Origin: Cyclobacterium roseum
Lineage (GTDB): Bacteria; Bacteroidota; Bacteroidia; Cytophagales; Cyclobacteriaceae
DNA length: 64,000 nucleotides
Reading direction: 5' to 3'
Assembly: GCF_010119225.1 (NCBI RefSeq)
Contig: NZ_WNKF01000001.1
Coordinates: 248,001 to 312,000, forward strand
Both the position numbers and the translations under genes were made by a program. Each line of letters opens with the position of its first letter. Position 1 is the stretch's first letter. Under the pieces are notes generated by a model, which was not told where the DNA came from, did not search any database, and saw only the letters and a list, made by a program, of their open reading frames with translations. This document shows, one piece after another, positions 31,681-41,438 of this stretch.

Positions 31681-31892
31681 AACCCTTTATTTATCAGTTG
31701 AATATTGGATTAGATAGCAGATTTGAGATACTACCAAAATTAGAATGGTGATTGGTCTGATAATTGAGGGAAGTGTAAGTTACCTTTCAAGGATTGATTA
31801 CTAAAACGCAATTCTGATCAGGCACAGGGATGGGTTAATGACAAAAAGTAAGGTGTTGATGAAGCTAATAACTAAAGAATTTTCCATACGCT

Positions 31893-32816
31893 ATGACAAA
31901 GGAAGAGCAGCCTGAAGAAAATACTCCTGGAACGGATAAGGGTAAAAACATTCTGATCATTGTTTTGATCATATTGGTTATCTTAAGTGGTTGGCGATTA
32001 TTGAACGATCACAGGGAGAAATCCCAAAAAAATGAAGAGATCCTTATCTTAACGGAAGAGAACAGCGATTTAAATATCCGGCTGGACTCCATGACCTTCC
32101 AATTGGATCTACGGATTCAGGAAATCGAAAAGCTGGGTGGAAATGTCGACTCACTGGTTAGGATTAAGGAGCAATTAATACGGGAAAGGCAAATAGAAAC
32201 CAACCGCTCGGCTTCAGAGATTGCGGCGTTAAACGAGCGAATAGACGGTTATTCAGGTTTGTTAAAAGAGAAAGACACCGATATCATCAAGCTAAGAGAG
32301 CAGAATCAACAACTTTTTTCAGAAAATATAGAATTAAAATCCAGCAAGGCAGAGGTAGAAGAAGAGGTGGTCAAGCTTAATATTAAAGCGGATGAATTGG
32401 AGGAAAAAGTAACGATCGCATCCCAGTTGAAGGCTGAAAACATTGTTGTTGCGGCGGTAAATTCCAGAGGTAGGGAAAGGATAGACGAATTTCGTAACCG
32501 GCAACTTTCAAAATTAAAGGTATCTTTTACCATTGCCGAAAATAAAGTGGCTCCCGAAGGCCTACGGGATGTATATATTCAGGTATTAACGCCAAATGAT
32601 CAGGTCATTTTTGATATTGCCAAAGGCTCCGGGACGTTTGAGTTGGATGGGAAAGAGGTTTTTTATACTTCTCGACAGGATTTTATTTTTAACAATAGTC
32701 AACAGCAGCTTACCTATTACTACGAAAAGGGAAGCGATTATCCCAGCGGTTTATACACCGTAAGGGTTTATGCAGAGGGGACGGAAATCGGAAGCAGTAC
32801 ATTCGAGGTAAAATAA
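31893..32816 (+). CDS. Membrane-anchored coiled-coil protein
   Basis: A 307-residue protein with a short charged N-terminus, one membrane span (about 19-36, ILIIVLIILVILSGW), a long coiled coil (about 48-185, many heptad Leu/Ile with Glu/Lys), and a C-terminal beta-rich domain of about 100 residues beginning LKVSFTIAENKVAPEGLRDVYIQV. The tail ends PSGLYTVRVYAEGTEIGSSTFEVK-like, reminiscent of an Ig-like fold. It is likely a type II envelope protein with its coiled coil in the periplasm. No family name or function is known to me. It lies directly upstream of the ribosomal operon promoter. Confidence 0.6.
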   Translation: MTKEEQPEENTPGTDKGKNILIIVLIILVILSGWRLLNDHREKSQKNEEILILTEENSDLNIRLDSMTFQLDLRIQEIEKLGGNVDSLVRIKEQLIRERQIETNRSASEIAALNERIDGYSGLLKEKDTDIIKLREQNQQLFSENIELKSSKAEVEEEVVKLNIKADELEEKVTIASQLKAENIVVAAVNSRGRERIDEFRNRQLSKLKVSFTIAENKVAPEGLRDVYIQVLTPNDQVIFDIAKGSGTFELDGKEVFYTSRQDFIFNNSQQQLTYYYEKGSDYPSGLYTVRVYAEGTEIGSSTFEVK

Positions 32817-32827
32817 AGTGGGTAATT

Positions 32828-32858
32828 TTTGTTTTTCGGAGGTTTAGCCTTAATTTTG
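32828..32858 (+). promoter_or_regulatory. Promoter of the rpsF-rpsR-rplI operon
   Basis: TTTG (32828-32831), exactly 19 bases, then TAATTTTG (32851-32858): a perfect match to TTTG-N19-TAnnTTTG. It ends 37 bases before the rpsF ATG, the expected distance for a short leader. Confidence 0.75.
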
Positions 32859-32895
32859 CAAACTGTTTTACAACAACAAACAAAAATTTAAAAGA

Positions 32896-33267
32896 ATGTT
32901 CCAAAAAAATTATGAAACGGTATTCATACTTACTCCCGTTTTGTCTGAAGTTCAGATGAAGGATACCGTAGACAAGTACGTAGGCTTGTTAAAGGAATTG
33001 GGAGCAGATGTAATCAATGTAGAAAATTGGGGGCTAAAAAAATTAGCGTATCCGATTCAGAAAAAGACCACCGGTTTTTACGTGTTGGTTGAGTACAAGG
33101 CAGATCCTACCGCAATCAAGAAGTTTGAGCTGAATTTCAGGAGAGATGAAACTGTTTTAAGGTTTTTGAGCACTGTCATGGACAAACATGGTATTGTGTA
33201 TGCAGAGAGACGGAGAAAAGGTGAATTCAACAAAAAAACAGAAGCTAAGGAGGAGCCAGCAAAATGA
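32896..33267 (+). CDS. rpsF: 30S ribosomal protein S6
   Basis: A 123-residue ribosomal protein that binds 16S rRNA together with S18. The N-terminus [14 protein letters not shown] and the segments [21 protein letters not shown] and [13 protein letters not shown] are family hallmarks. The last ~25 residues are a Lys/Glu-rich tail common in Bacteroidota. Its stop overlaps the rpsR start by four bases (ATGA). A perfect promoter lies just upstream. Confidence 0.97.
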   Translation: MFQKNYETVFILTPVLSEVQMKDTVDKYVGLLKELGADVINVENWGLKKLAYPIQKKTTGFYVLVEYKADPTAIKKFELNFRRDETVLRFLSTVMDKHGIVYAERRRKGEFNKKTEAKEEPAK

Positions 33268-33515
33268 CTTTAAAAAACGAACCGATCAATAGAGAACAGA
33301 CAAGGAAAAAATATTGTAGATTCAAGAAACTTGGCATCAAGTACATTGACTACAAAGATCCTAACTTCCTGTTAAAATTCGTGAACGAGCAAGGTAAGAT
33401 TCTTCCCCGAAGACTTACAGGTAACTCTGCAAAATACCAGCGAAAAGTGGCTCAGGCCATTAAAAAAGCCAGGCATTTGGCCTTGTTGCCGTACGTAGCA
33501 GACGGATTGAAATAA
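33264..33515 (+). CDS. rpsR: 30S ribosomal protein S18
   Basis: An 83-residue ribosomal protein, partner of S6 on the platform of the small subunit. [21 protein letters not shown] and [34 protein letters not shown] are the conserved RNA-binding regions. There is a single Cys (Cys17) and not the four-Cys zinc form. The ATG overlaps the rpsF stop. No ssb gene sits between rpsF and rpsR, unlike in many other phyla. Confidence 0.97.
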   Translation: MTLKNEPINREQTRKKYCRFKKLGIKYIDYKDPNFLLKFVNEQGKILPRRLTGNSAKYQRKVAQAIKKARHLALLPYVADGLK

Positions 33516-33554
33516 ATCTTCTGTATCCTTCACCTACTAAAATTATTACTCGAA

Positions 33555-33998
33555 ATGGAAGTTATCTTAAAAACGGATATAAAAGGACTTGGATATAAAA
33601 ATGACCTGGTGGATGTAAAACCAGGTTATGGGCGAAATTATCTGATCCCTCAGGGTTTTGCGGTCTTGGCTACTTCATCTAACAAGAAAATCTTGGAAGA
33701 AAATATCAAGCAAGCAGCCCACAAAGCCGAAAAAATAAAGACGGAAGCCGAAGCCGTAGCCAAAAAACTGGAAGGAATCACTTTGGAAATAAAAGCCAAA
33801 ATTGGAGACTCCGGTAAAATATTTGGAAAGGTTACCACCCTCCAACTATCGGATGCCCTTGCAGACAAAGGCATTGAAATTGACAGGAAGAAAATATCCA
33901 TCAATCAGCCCGTGTCTACTTCTGGAGAATATGAAGCAGAAGTGGATCTTCACCGGGAAGTAAAAACCAATGTTAAATTTCTGGTAGTTGCGGAATAA
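33555..33998 (+). CDS. rplI: 50S ribosomal protein L9
   Basis: A 147-residue ribosomal protein with the standard two-domain layout. The N-terminal RNA-binding domain has MEVILKTDIKGLGYKNDLVDV and GYGRNYLIPQGFA. A long connecting helix (about 50-75) leads to a C-terminal domain containing GKIFGKVT and ISINQPV. It is the last gene of the operon and is followed by a strong terminator. Confidence 0.97.
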   Translation: MEVILKTDIKGLGYKNDLVDVKPGYGRNYLIPQGFAVLATSSNKKILEENIKQAAHKAEKIKTEAEAVAKKLEGITLEIKAKIGDSGKIFGKVTTLQLSDALADKGIEIDRKKISINQPVSTSGEYEAEVDLHREVKTNVKFLVVAE

Positions 33999-34020
33999 TT
34001 CCCTTATTCGATCTTAAATA

Positions 34021-34049
34021 AAAAAAGCCAGTTTGTACTGGCTTTTTTT
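34021..34049 (+). terminator. Rho-independent terminator after rplI
   Basis: AGCCAGT (34026-34032) pairs with ACTGGCT (34037-34043) across TTGT, and the stem extends with flanking A and T runs (AAAAA with TTTTT). It lies 22 bases after the rplI stop. Confidence 0.88.
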
Positions 34050-34191
34050 ATTTAAATCCATTTTTTTCTTATCGGAATGAAATCTTAGGGCAATCCGAAC
34101 ACATGTTTTTTTCGGTTTCGCCGAGAAGTATTGAAATCATGCTTTCGTTCTTCCCGGGCATTGGTTAATTTGCTTTGATTAAAGGAAAAAC

Positions 34192-35220
34192 ATGAAAAAT
34201 TTCAGAACGGAATTTCGAATCAACCCCTGTAAGCGAAGGATTACGCATGCTGAAAAGATGCTGACCATTGGGTCTTGTTTTTCCGAAACGATAGGAAATC
34301 GCTTACATCAATTCAAATTTCAAATTTCGGTCAATCCCTTTGGAGTGGTTTACAATCCCATTTCCATTTTTGAGAACCTTACCAAATCCCTTTCCGGTCA
34401 GCGATTTGACCCCGGTTTAAGCATACAGCAGCATGCAAAATACTACCATTTTCATTCCCATTCGCGCCTGAATGCCCTCTCTAAAGCGGAATTGATGGAT
34501 TTGCTTGCCCAAAAACAAAGGGAAACCCTCCATCACCTGGAAGCAGGCAGCCACCTGTTTATTACGTTTGGTTCCGCTTTTGCTTATCGCCACAAAAAAT
34601 TCAATAGTATCGTGGCCAATTGTCATAAAATTCCTCAACCTGAGTTTAATAAGGAGCTGCTTGATCTTGAGCAAATGAAAGGTAGTTTTGAGGCCTTTTA
34701 CAAATTACTGGAACAAGTAAATCCCAACATTCAAATCATCCTTACCCTCAGTCCGATTCGGCATATTAAAGATGGGGTCCCGGAAAATCAACTAAGCAAA
34801 AGTCTTCTTCGGGTTTTTTGTGATCAACTAGCCAAGAGCAAGTCGAATGTCGTCTACTTTCCGGCGTACGAACTTATGATGGATGACTTACGAGACTACC
34901 GGTTTTACAAAGACGATCTCATTCACCCAAATACCATGGCCGAAGACTATATTTGGGAAAAATTTCAGGATTCCTTTTTCGATGCCCAAACCCGCAAGTT
35001 AATCAAAGAAATCGATCAATTACACAAAAGCCTAAGCCATAGGCCCTTTGAACCCTTATCCATCCAACACGGAAAGTTTCTGCAAGGGTTGTTGGACAAA
35101 GTAGATAGCTTGCCTACAGACCTTGATTTTGCTACAGAAAGAAGTAGTATCCTGGATCAACTCCATCAAATTGAGGCTTATCAAAATTCATCCCTAAACC
35201 AAAGAAATGAAGACGAATAG
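34192..35220 (+). CDS. GSCFA domain protein
   Basis: A 342-residue protein defined by the motif [11 protein letters not shown] near residues 25-35, which gives the GSCFA family its name. The fold is related to SGNH/GDSL hydrolases: the Ser in GSCF is the likely nucleophile, GSAFAYRH (about 125-132) and the C-terminal [15 protein letters not shown] (Asp-x-x-His) supply the other catalytic positions. There is no signal peptide. The substrate is unknown. Its last 14 bases overlap the start of the YyaL gene, so the two are translationally coupled. Confidence 0.87.
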   Translation: MKNFRTEFRINPCKRRITHAEKMLTIGSCFSETIGNRLHQFKFQISVNPFGVVYNPISIFENLTKSLSGQRFDPGLSIQQHAKYYHFHSHSRLNALSKAELMDLLAQKQRETLHHLEAGSHLFITFGSAFAYRHKKFNSIVANCHKIPQPEFNKELLDLEQMKGSFEAFYKLLEQVNPNIQIILTLSPIRHIKDGVPENQLSKSLLRVFCDQLAKSKSNVVYFPAYELMMDDLRDYRFYKDDLIHPNTMAEDYIWEKFQDSFFDAQTRKLIKEIDQLHKSLSHRPFEPLSIQHGKFLQGLLDKVDSLPTDLDFATERSSILDQLHQIEAYQNSSLNQRNEDE

Positions 35221-37228
35221 ACTACATAAAAGCAAAAGCCTATACCTTAAACAACACGCTACCAATCCCGTAGACTGGTTTCCCTGGGGAGAAGAAGCCC
35301 TGGAGAAAGCCCGGAAGGAAAACAAACCCTTGCTGGTAAGTATCGGATATGCAGCCTGCCATTGGTGTCATGTCATGGAAAAAGAGTGTTTTGAGAATCC
35401 GGAAGTAGCCGATTTAATGAATGCCCATTTTGTTTCCATCAAAATTGATAGAGAGGAGCGTCCGGATCTGGATAACCTGTACATGGATGCCATACAGGCC
35501 ATGGGTTTACAGGGAGGCTGGCCTTTAAATGTTTTTTTGATGCCGGATCAACAACCTTTTTATGGGGGAACGTACTTTCCAAAACATCAGTGGGTAAAAG
35601 TGCTTTCCGGAATAGCAAAAGCCTATTCGGATCAGCACGAAGAGTTGGCAAAAAGTGCCAGGGGATTTGGCAAGAGTCTACGGCTATCCCTGGTGGAAAA
35701 GTATGGCCTAAAGGCCCAAAAATCTTCGTTTCAGATTCAGGATATACGGGCAATTGGAGACAAATTAATCGATGGCTTCGATTCGGTTTGGGGAGGCATG
35801 AAACGAGTACCTAAGTTCCCCATGCCTTCCATTTGGGCGTTTTTACTTGACTTAGCGATTCTTGACCGACAGGATGACCTGGGCGAAAAGGTCTGCTTTA
35901 CCCTGAAAAAGATCGGAATGGGAGGAATTTACGACCACTTGGGAGGTGGTTTTTGCCGGTATAGCGTGGATGGGGAATGGTTTGCGCCTCACTTTGAAAA
36001 AATGCTTTATGATAACGGACAACTACTCGGTCTGTATGCCAAAGCCTTTCAGTATACAAAAGATCCCTTTTTTAAAGAAAAAGTCGAAGAAACCATTCAA
36101 TGGCTGCTTCGGGAAATGAAAAGCCCTGAGAATGGCTTCTACGCTGCCTTGGATGCGGATAGCGAGGGGAAAGAAGGGAAATTCTATATCTGGAATGCCG
36201 CCGAACTCCAACAGCTTTTAGGCGAGGATTACGACTGGTTTGCCAGGCTATATGCTATCAAGACTGAGGGAAATTGGGAAGCCGGTGAAAACATCCTATT
36301 CCAGAAGGAGTCCTACGAAAAGATTGCTGACTCGTTAAAACTATCAGAATCGGATTTTTTGGCAAAGCTCCATAAAGCAAAGCAAATTGTCTTTAAACAA
36401 CGAAACAAACGGGTAAGACCTGGTTTGGATGATAAAATTATTAGCGGATGGAATGGATGGGTCATACAAGGTTTATGCCAGGCCTACCATGCCCTGGGTA
36501 CCGAATCCTATCGGGAGCAAGCCCTTGCAACCGGAAATTTTATCTGGGATGAAATGGTGCAGGAAAATGAATTGTTTCGCAACTACAAAGAGAATGAAGC
36601 TTATACTTCCGGGTTTTTGGAAGATTATGCTGCCGTCATCCAAGCGTTTATTTCCTTATACACCCTTTCTTTTGACCTCAAATGGCTGGAGCGGGCCGAT
36701 CAGTTGATGGCCAGAGTCATGGATCGGTTTCTGGATCAATCTGATGGTTTGTTCTTTTTCAATGATCCCAAACAAGAAAAACTGATTGCCGATAAAAAAG
36801 AAATTTTTGACAATGTCATTCCGGCATCCAATTCCATCATGGCCAGAAATTTACACCGTTTGGGGATCTATTTGTATAAAGACGAGTACCTCGATCGGGC
36901 AGAAAATATGGTGCAACTGGTTCAGGAATTGCTGCTGAAAGAGCCCTCTTTTTTAGCCAACTGGGCTACCTTTTATTTAGAAAAGACCCTGCCAACGGCT
37001 GAAATTGCCATTTTGGGTCCGAATGCAGAAAGCAATGGGCTGGATTTTCAAAAGCACTATTATCCCAACACGGTACTTGCGGCCGGTACAGGAATGGACA
37101 AGCTTCCATTATTGAATGACAAGCCTGCGGAAAAGAATCAATATTTTGTATGTTTTGATAAAACCTGTAAGCAGCCGGTTAGCAGTTTGGAGGATGCAGT
37201 GCTTCAATTACCTCATTTGCCCCGCTAA
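35207..37228 (+). CDS. YyaL/DUF255 thioredoxin-fold protein
   Basis: A 673-residue protein with an N-terminal thioredoxin-like domain and a C-terminal alpha/alpha six-barrel like that of N-acylglucosamine 2-epimerases. The N-terminus has the family pattern [20 protein letters not shown] (12-31). The signature [12 protein letters not shown] has Cys51 and Cys54. [10 protein letters not shown] and the barrel segments [16 protein letters not shown] and [12 protein letters not shown] are fully conserved. The family is widespread (spermatogenesis-associated protein 20 in animals), but its biochemical role is not established. The ATG lies inside the 3' end of the GSCFA gene. Confidence 0.9.
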   Translation: MKTNRLHKSKSLYLKQHATNPVDWFPWGEEALEKARKENKPLLVSIGYAACHWCHVMEKECFENPEVADLMNAHFVSIKIDREERPDLDNLYMDAIQAMGLQGGWPLNVFLMPDQQPFYGGTYFPKHQWVKVLSGIAKAYSDQHEELAKSARGFGKSLRLSLVEKYGLKAQKSSFQIQDIRAIGDKLIDGFDSVWGGMKRVPKFPMPSIWAFLLDLAILDRQDDLGEKVCFTLKKIGMGGIYDHLGGGFCRYSVDGEWFAPHFEKMLYDNGQLLGLYAKAFQYTKDPFFKEKVEETIQWLLREMKSPENGFYAALDADSEGKEGKFYIWNAAELQQLLGEDYDWFARLYAIKTEGNWEAGENILFQKESYEKIADSLKLSESDFLAKLHKAKQIVFKQRNKRVRPGLDDKIISGWNGWVIQGLCQAYHALGTESYREQALATGNFIWDEMVQENELFRNYKENEAYTSGFLEDYAAVIQAFISLYTLSFDLKWLERADQLMARVMDRFLDQSDGLFFFNDPKQEKLIADKKEIFDNVIPASNSIMARNLHRLGIYLYKDEYLDRAENMVQLVQELLLKEPSFLANWATFYLEKTLPTAEIAILGPNAESNGLDFQKHYYPNTVLAAGTGMDKLPLLNDKPAEKNQYFVCFDKTCKQPVSSLEDAVLQLPHLPR

Positions 37229-37291
37229 GAAAACAAATATATATTGGAGGATCTTTTCGCGCATACTTACCCGGCAGCCACATCCAAGTCC

Positions 37292-39760
37292 ATGTACGCC
37301 GATGTCATATTGCCTGTACCCATTCCAAAATGGTTTACCTATAAGGTAGAAGCTGAATTTCAGGAGCAAATTGGTATTGGGTACCGGGTGATGGTACCCT
37401 TCGGTAATCGCAAAATTCTAACCGGTATTGTGGCAAAGGTTCACCAAAAAGCACCGGAAGTCTACCAGGCCAAAGCTATTTTGGATGTGTTGGATGATTT
37501 TCCCGTGGTCAACGCGCTACAAATCAAATTCTGGAACTGGATGGCGGGCTATTATTGCTGCCATATAGGGGAGGTGATGAATGCGGCGCTTCCTAGCGGG
37601 CTAAAGTTATCTACCGAAAGCAGGGTGCACCTGCATCCTAATTTTGATCCGGAAGCCCCAGGGTTTCCCATGGACGATCGGGAACTACTGGTTTTAGAAA
37701 CGCTGGCCAAACATGATGACATGCGGGTGGAGCAGTTTGAGCAAATGCTGCCCGGAAAAATAAGTCATAAGATTATTAAAAGCCTGCTTTCAAAGGGAGC
37801 CGTGCTTCTTTACGAATCGGTCAAAGAAAAATACAGTCCTAAAACGGAGCACCGAATCCGATTAACCAATCGATTTCTTGCCGGAGAAAATAAGCTGCAG
37901 GATCTTTTTTTGGAGCTAAAGGGGAAACAAAAACAGGAGCAGGTGTTGCTCCAATACTTACAGCTTATTCCGGTGTTTCAAAAGCCCGAGTTGAATGATG
38001 CCGGGCTGCTAAAAAAGGTGTTGATAGATGCAGGCTGCTCGCAGAGTTCCATCGATACCTTGATTAAGAAAGAGATCCTGGAATCCTTTCGGATAACGAT
38101 CAGCAGGTTTGATGAACAGGCGACTGGCAATGATTCGATCACCCTTTCCCCGCTTCAGCAGGAAGCCGTGGGGGAAATTCATAGGCAATTTGAGGACAAA
38201 AACACGCTATTACTCCATGGCATTACCGGCTCTGGCAAAACGGAGATTTATATTGAGCTGATAAAGGAAGTATTGGACAGTGGCTCGCAGGTATTATTGT
38301 TGCTCCCGGAAATTGCCCTGACCACCCATCTGGTATTTCGCTTGAAAAAGGTATTCGGGAACAAGATGGGAGTCTTCCACTCCAAATACTCCGATAATGA
38401 GCGGGTAGAGGTTTGGCAGGGAGTGCTCAAGGGGCGGTTTAATTTTGTTATTGGTGTCCGGTCCTCCTTATTTTTACCTTTTGACAGTTTGGGTCTGGTG
38501 ATCATAGATGAAGAACACGAACCTTCCTACAAGCAATTTGATCCGGCTCCCCGGTTTCAGGCCCGAGATGCGGCCATCATGCTAGCCTGGATGCATCAGG
38601 CCAAAACCGTTTTGGGGTCTGCCACGCCAGCATTTGAATCGTTCTTCAATGCTCAAAACGGAAAATACGGGTATGTGAAACTAGACAAAAGGTATGGAAA
38701 TGCCGAGCTTCCCCACTTCCATTTGGCCGATATACTCAAGGACAAAAAGAAAAACCTGCTGAAACTTGATTTCACCCGGATTCTAAGAGAAAAAATACAA
38801 GATGCCCTGAACAGGCAGGAACAGGTGTTAATTTTTCAGAACAGGAGAGGTTATGCACCTTATATTTCTTGTGAGGATTGCGGTTGGATCCCACAGTGTG
38901 AGCATTGCGATGTAAGTCTCACCTACCACCAATATCAGGAAGAACTCCGCTGTCATTATTGTGGGTTTAAGGAAAAGCTACCCAAGGCTTGCCCGGCTTG
39001 CGGAAGTCATAAATTGACCACTGTAGGCGTAGGCACGGAACGAATTGAAGAGAACCTGGCTTTGTTATTTCCGGAGGCACGCATTGCGCGAATGGACCTA
39101 GATACAACCCGCAGCAAATACGGGTACCAACGGATATTAGAAGACTTTGGGGCGGGGAATGTGGATATTTTGGTGGGCACCCAAATGATCACCAAAGGCC
39201 TGGACTTCGACCGGGTTTCCCTGGTGGGAGTCGTTGATGCCGACCGTATTTTATATTTCCCGGATTTCAGGTCAGGGGAAAGGGCTTTTCAACAGATTAC
39301 CCAGGTGGCTGGACGCGCCGGAAGGAGGGAGAAAACAGGCGATGTAGTGATTCAGACCCGGCGGCCTGATCAACTGATTTTCAATCAGATAATGAGTGGA
39401 AATTACATAGATTTTTACCAACAGGAGATCCGTGAGCGCAAGCAGTTTTTTTATCCTCCCTTTATCAAAAATATTAAGGTGACGACCAAACACAAAGATT
39501 ATAAAACAGCGGAGACGGCTGCCTTTCACCTAAAAAATCTGGTAACGGCTATTGAAGCCAAAAAAATTGTTTTGGGTCCGGAAAAATCATTAATTGGAAA
39601 AATTAAAAACCTGTACCTCTTTGAAATTTGGATCAAACTGGAAAAATCAGTCTCGGTTCAGGAATATTTCAAAAAGCAATTAATGGAAAAAATTATGGAG
39701 CTGCAGGCCGAAAAGAAATTCAGATCGGTTCGTTTTTTGGTGGATGTGGATCCTTTTTAG
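37292..39760 (+). CDS. priA: Primosomal helicase PriA
   Basis: An 822-residue superfamily 2 helicase that restarts stalled replication forks. The N-terminal DNA-binding domain starts MYADVILPVPIPKWFTYKV. Walker A is GITGSGKTEIY (about 310-320) and Walker B is IIDEEHEPSYKQ with Asp406. Eight cysteines between about 527 and 571 (CEDCGWIPQCEHC and CHYCGFKEKLPKACPAC) form the two zinc sites. GTQMITKGLDF and QVAGRAGR are helicase motifs V and VI. The ATG at 37292 is chosen because family members start at this point; a TTG at 37244 would add 16 unlikely residues. Confidence 0.95.
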   Translation: MYADVILPVPIPKWFTYKVEAEFQEQIGIGYRVMVPFGNRKILTGIVAKVHQKAPEVYQAKAILDVLDDFPVVNALQIKFWNWMAGYYCCHIGEVMNAALPSGLKLSTESRVHLHPNFDPEAPGFPMDDRELLVLETLAKHDDMRVEQFEQMLPGKISHKIIKSLLSKGAVLLYESVKEKYSPKTEHRIRLTNRFLAGENKLQDLFLELKGKQKQEQVLLQYLQLIPVFQKPELNDAGLLKKVLIDAGCSQSSIDTLIKKEILESFRITISRFDEQATGNDSITLSPLQQEAVGEIHRQFEDKNTLLLHGITGSGKTEIYIELIKEVLDSGSQVLLLLPEIALTTHLVFRLKKVFGNKMGVFHSKYSDNERVEVWQGVLKGRFNFVIGVRSSLFLPFDSLGLVIIDEEHEPSYKQFDPAPRFQARDAAIMLAWMHQAKTVLGSATPAFESFFNAQNGKYGYVKLDKRYGNAELPHFHLADILKDKKKNLLKLDFTRILREKIQDALNRQEQVLIFQNRRGYAPYISCEDCGWIPQCEHCDVSLTYHQYQEELRCHYCGFKEKLPKACPACGSHKLTTVGVGTERIEENLALLFPEARIARMDLDTTRSKYGYQRILEDFGAGNVDILVGTQMITKGLDFDRVSLVGVVDADRILYFPDFRSGERAFQQITQVAGRAGRREKTGDVVIQTRRPDQLIFNQIMSGNYIDFYQQEIRERKQFFYPPFIKNIKVTTKHKDYKTAETAAFHLKNLVTAIEAKKIVLGPEKSLIGKIKNLYLFEIWIKLEKSVSVQEYFKKQLMEKIMELQAEKKFRSVRFLVDVDPF

Positions 39761-39790
39761 TAGACTGCTATTCGATAGCCGTTTGGTTCG

Positions 39791-40252
39791 CTATTCATTA
39801 GCGTTCCAAATATCATGGGTTGTCTTCCAGCTTCCATCGGGCTGTCTTTCCAGGATATTCAGGTATTTAGAGGTAGCGTAGGTGGTGTCTCCAGTTGTTT
39901 TGGAGAAGAGAGTAACCTTGGCAAAGCCCCTGCCAAAAGCCAAATCTCCGTCAACCCGAACGGCGTCATATCCGCTTTCTAAACCTGTTCTGTAGTTATC
40001 GAAAATTTCCTGATAATAGGCTTCTACGGCTTCAGGACCTATTTTTTTGGGGGTATTAGGTGCCATTAGAACAGCGTCGGTGGTAAAATAAGTGGCAATA
40101 GCAGCCGCATCACCAGCATTAAAGGCATCAGCCCTTGCCTGGCTCATGGCTTTTATTTCCCGGATATCCTGTTCCTCCGAAGAGTTAAGGTCTGATTTAC
40201 AGCTCATCACAATCATTAATAGCATGGCACAAGGAATAAGTATTCGCTTCAT
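39791..40252 (-). CDS. SnoaL/DUF4440-like lipoprotein
   Basis: A 153-residue lipoprotein with signal peptide and lipobox (IVMSC, Cys18). The rest is a single NTF2-like domain: a helix with SQARADAFNAGDAAAIATYF, TTDAVLMAPNTPKKIG, EAVEAYYQEIF, and a C-terminal strand WKTTHDIWNANE. Proteins of the DUF4440/SnoaL group are often small-molecule isomerases or binding proteins, and many have no known substrate. It is convergent with priA, 30 bases away, and divergent from the lipid-type cluster that starts at 40416. Confidence 0.78.
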   Translation of the reverse strand: MKRILIPCAMLLMIVMSCKSDLNSSEEQDIREIKAMSQARADAFNAGDAAAIATYFTTDAVLMAPNTPKKIGPEAVEAYYQEIFDNYRTGLESGYDAVRVDGDLAFGRGFAKVTLFSKTTGDTTYATSKYLNILERQPDGSWKTTHDIWNANE

Positions 40253-40415
40253 GGTCTAAATTTTATTAATTTGAATCAAAGATAGAATATTTATTGATAC
40301 CGTCAGATGCATGGAATTTGATAGATACGCCTTATTTTAATTGGTAAAAATCCCGGAAATTTACATGAAGAATTGATTTTATTTTGTTAAATTAATCCTG
40401 TGAAAAACAATTCAT

Positions 40416-41429
40416 ATGACAGCTTATTTTGAGACCATAGAATTTGAGGCATTAGATGGCTTTAAATGTGATTTGAAGCGTCTTAAATCAAATAAAGCTA
40501 CTAAAGGACCGGTCATATTAGTGCATGGTGCCGGTGTAAGTAGCAATATTTTTAACCCCCCTTCCAAGAATAATATCATATTTCAACTGGCAGAAGAAGG
40601 ATATGACGTTTGGTTAGAAAATTGGAGGGGGAGTATTCACCTGGAACCTAACGAGTGGAACCTGGATCAGGTTGCCCGAAATGACCATCCGGCAGCCGTG
40701 AAAAAGGTGGCTGAAATTACCGGTTCGAAAGAGATAAAAGCGATTATTCACTGTCAGGGCAGCACCAGTTTTATGATGTCGGCCGTTATGGGGTTGATTC
40801 CGGAAGTAAAATTGATTATTAGCAATGCGGTTTCGCTACATCCGATCGTTCCGGCCTTTTCTAAATTCAAGTTGAACTTATTGGTTCCCATAGTAAGTCG
40901 GTTTTTCGACTATTTCGATCCTCAGTGGGGCCTTGCAGCTCCCGATTTTAAATCTAAAGTTATTTTGGCTTTTGTAAAAGCCACCCACTGGGAAAAGGAC
41001 TCCACGGTGGGTAAAATGGTTAGCTTTACTTACGGTTCCGGTTTCCCAGCGCTCTGGGAATTGGAGAATCTGGACGAGAAAACCAAGGATTGGATACAGT
41101 ACGAATTTGCGCATGTTCCCCTTTCCTTTTTCAGGCACATGCAAAAATGTGTGCGGCACGGAGCATTGACGCCCGTTAATAACGAAGATCGTGATTACGT
41201 ATCAGAACCTCCCAAAACAGCGGCCAGAATGGTTTTGTTTGGGGGAAAAAAGAACAAATGTTTTTTATCAGAAAGCCAGGAAAAAACATTTCGGTTTCTG
41301 GAAAGTACAAAGCCAGACTTCCACAAGTTGTACCTATTGGAAGGCTACAGTCATTTGGATGTATTTTTCGGAAAAAATGCACACATTGATGTGTTTCCAA
41401 AAATGATCAATGAATTAGAACTTGGATAA
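40416..41429 (+). CDS. Alpha/beta hydrolase with cysteine nucleophile, cholesterol-oxidase-associated type
   Basis: A 337-residue cytoplasmic alpha/beta hydrolase. The oxyanion segment is VILVHGAGVSSNIF (33-46). The nucleophile elbow reads IHCQGST (111-117), which places Cys113 where most hydrolases have Ser, as in PHA synthase (GxCxG) and dienelactone hydrolase. The C-terminal GYSHLDVFFG carries the catalytic His. HCxGS...SNAVSLHP is the pattern I recall for hydrolase domains fused to cholesterol-oxidase-like GMC proteins in other bacteria. Here the GMC enzyme is a separate gene at the other end of the same cluster. It is the first of seven genes in one direction. The substrate, probably a lipid ester or thioester, is inferred. 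Confidence 0.75.
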   Translation: MTAYFETIEFEALDGFKCDLKRLKSNKATKGPVILVHGAGVSSNIFNPPSKNNIIFQLAEEGYDVWLENWRGSIHLEPNEWNLDQVARNDHPAAVKKVAEITGSKEIKAIIHCQGSTSFMMSAVMGLIPEVKLIISNAVSLHPIVPAFSKFKLNLLVPIVSRFFDYFDPQWGLAAPDFKSKVILAFVKATHWEKDSTVGKMVSFTYGSGFPALWELENLDEKTKDWIQYEFAHVPLSFFRHMQKCVRHGALTPVNNEDRDYVSEPPKTAARMVLFGGKKNKCFLSESQEKTFRFLESTKPDFHKLYLLEGYSHLDVFFGKNAHIDVFPKMINELELG

Positions 41430-41438
41430 TTCCCAGCT

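Larger units (their letters stand above)
31522..31892 (+). other. Non-coding region with promoter and repeat
   Basis: 371 bases without a gene. Beginning 22 bases after the methyltransferase stop there is a full TTTG-N18-TATATTTG promoter, then an inverted repeat built on AAACCTGTC. The remaining 200 bases hold no recognisable gene. It may be a long leader for the coiled-coil gene or encode a small RNA. Confidence 0.45.

Noticed and set aside
37244-37291. TTG start for priA
   Set aside because: Adds 16 residues not expected in PriA; the ATG at 37292 opens the conserved N-terminus.
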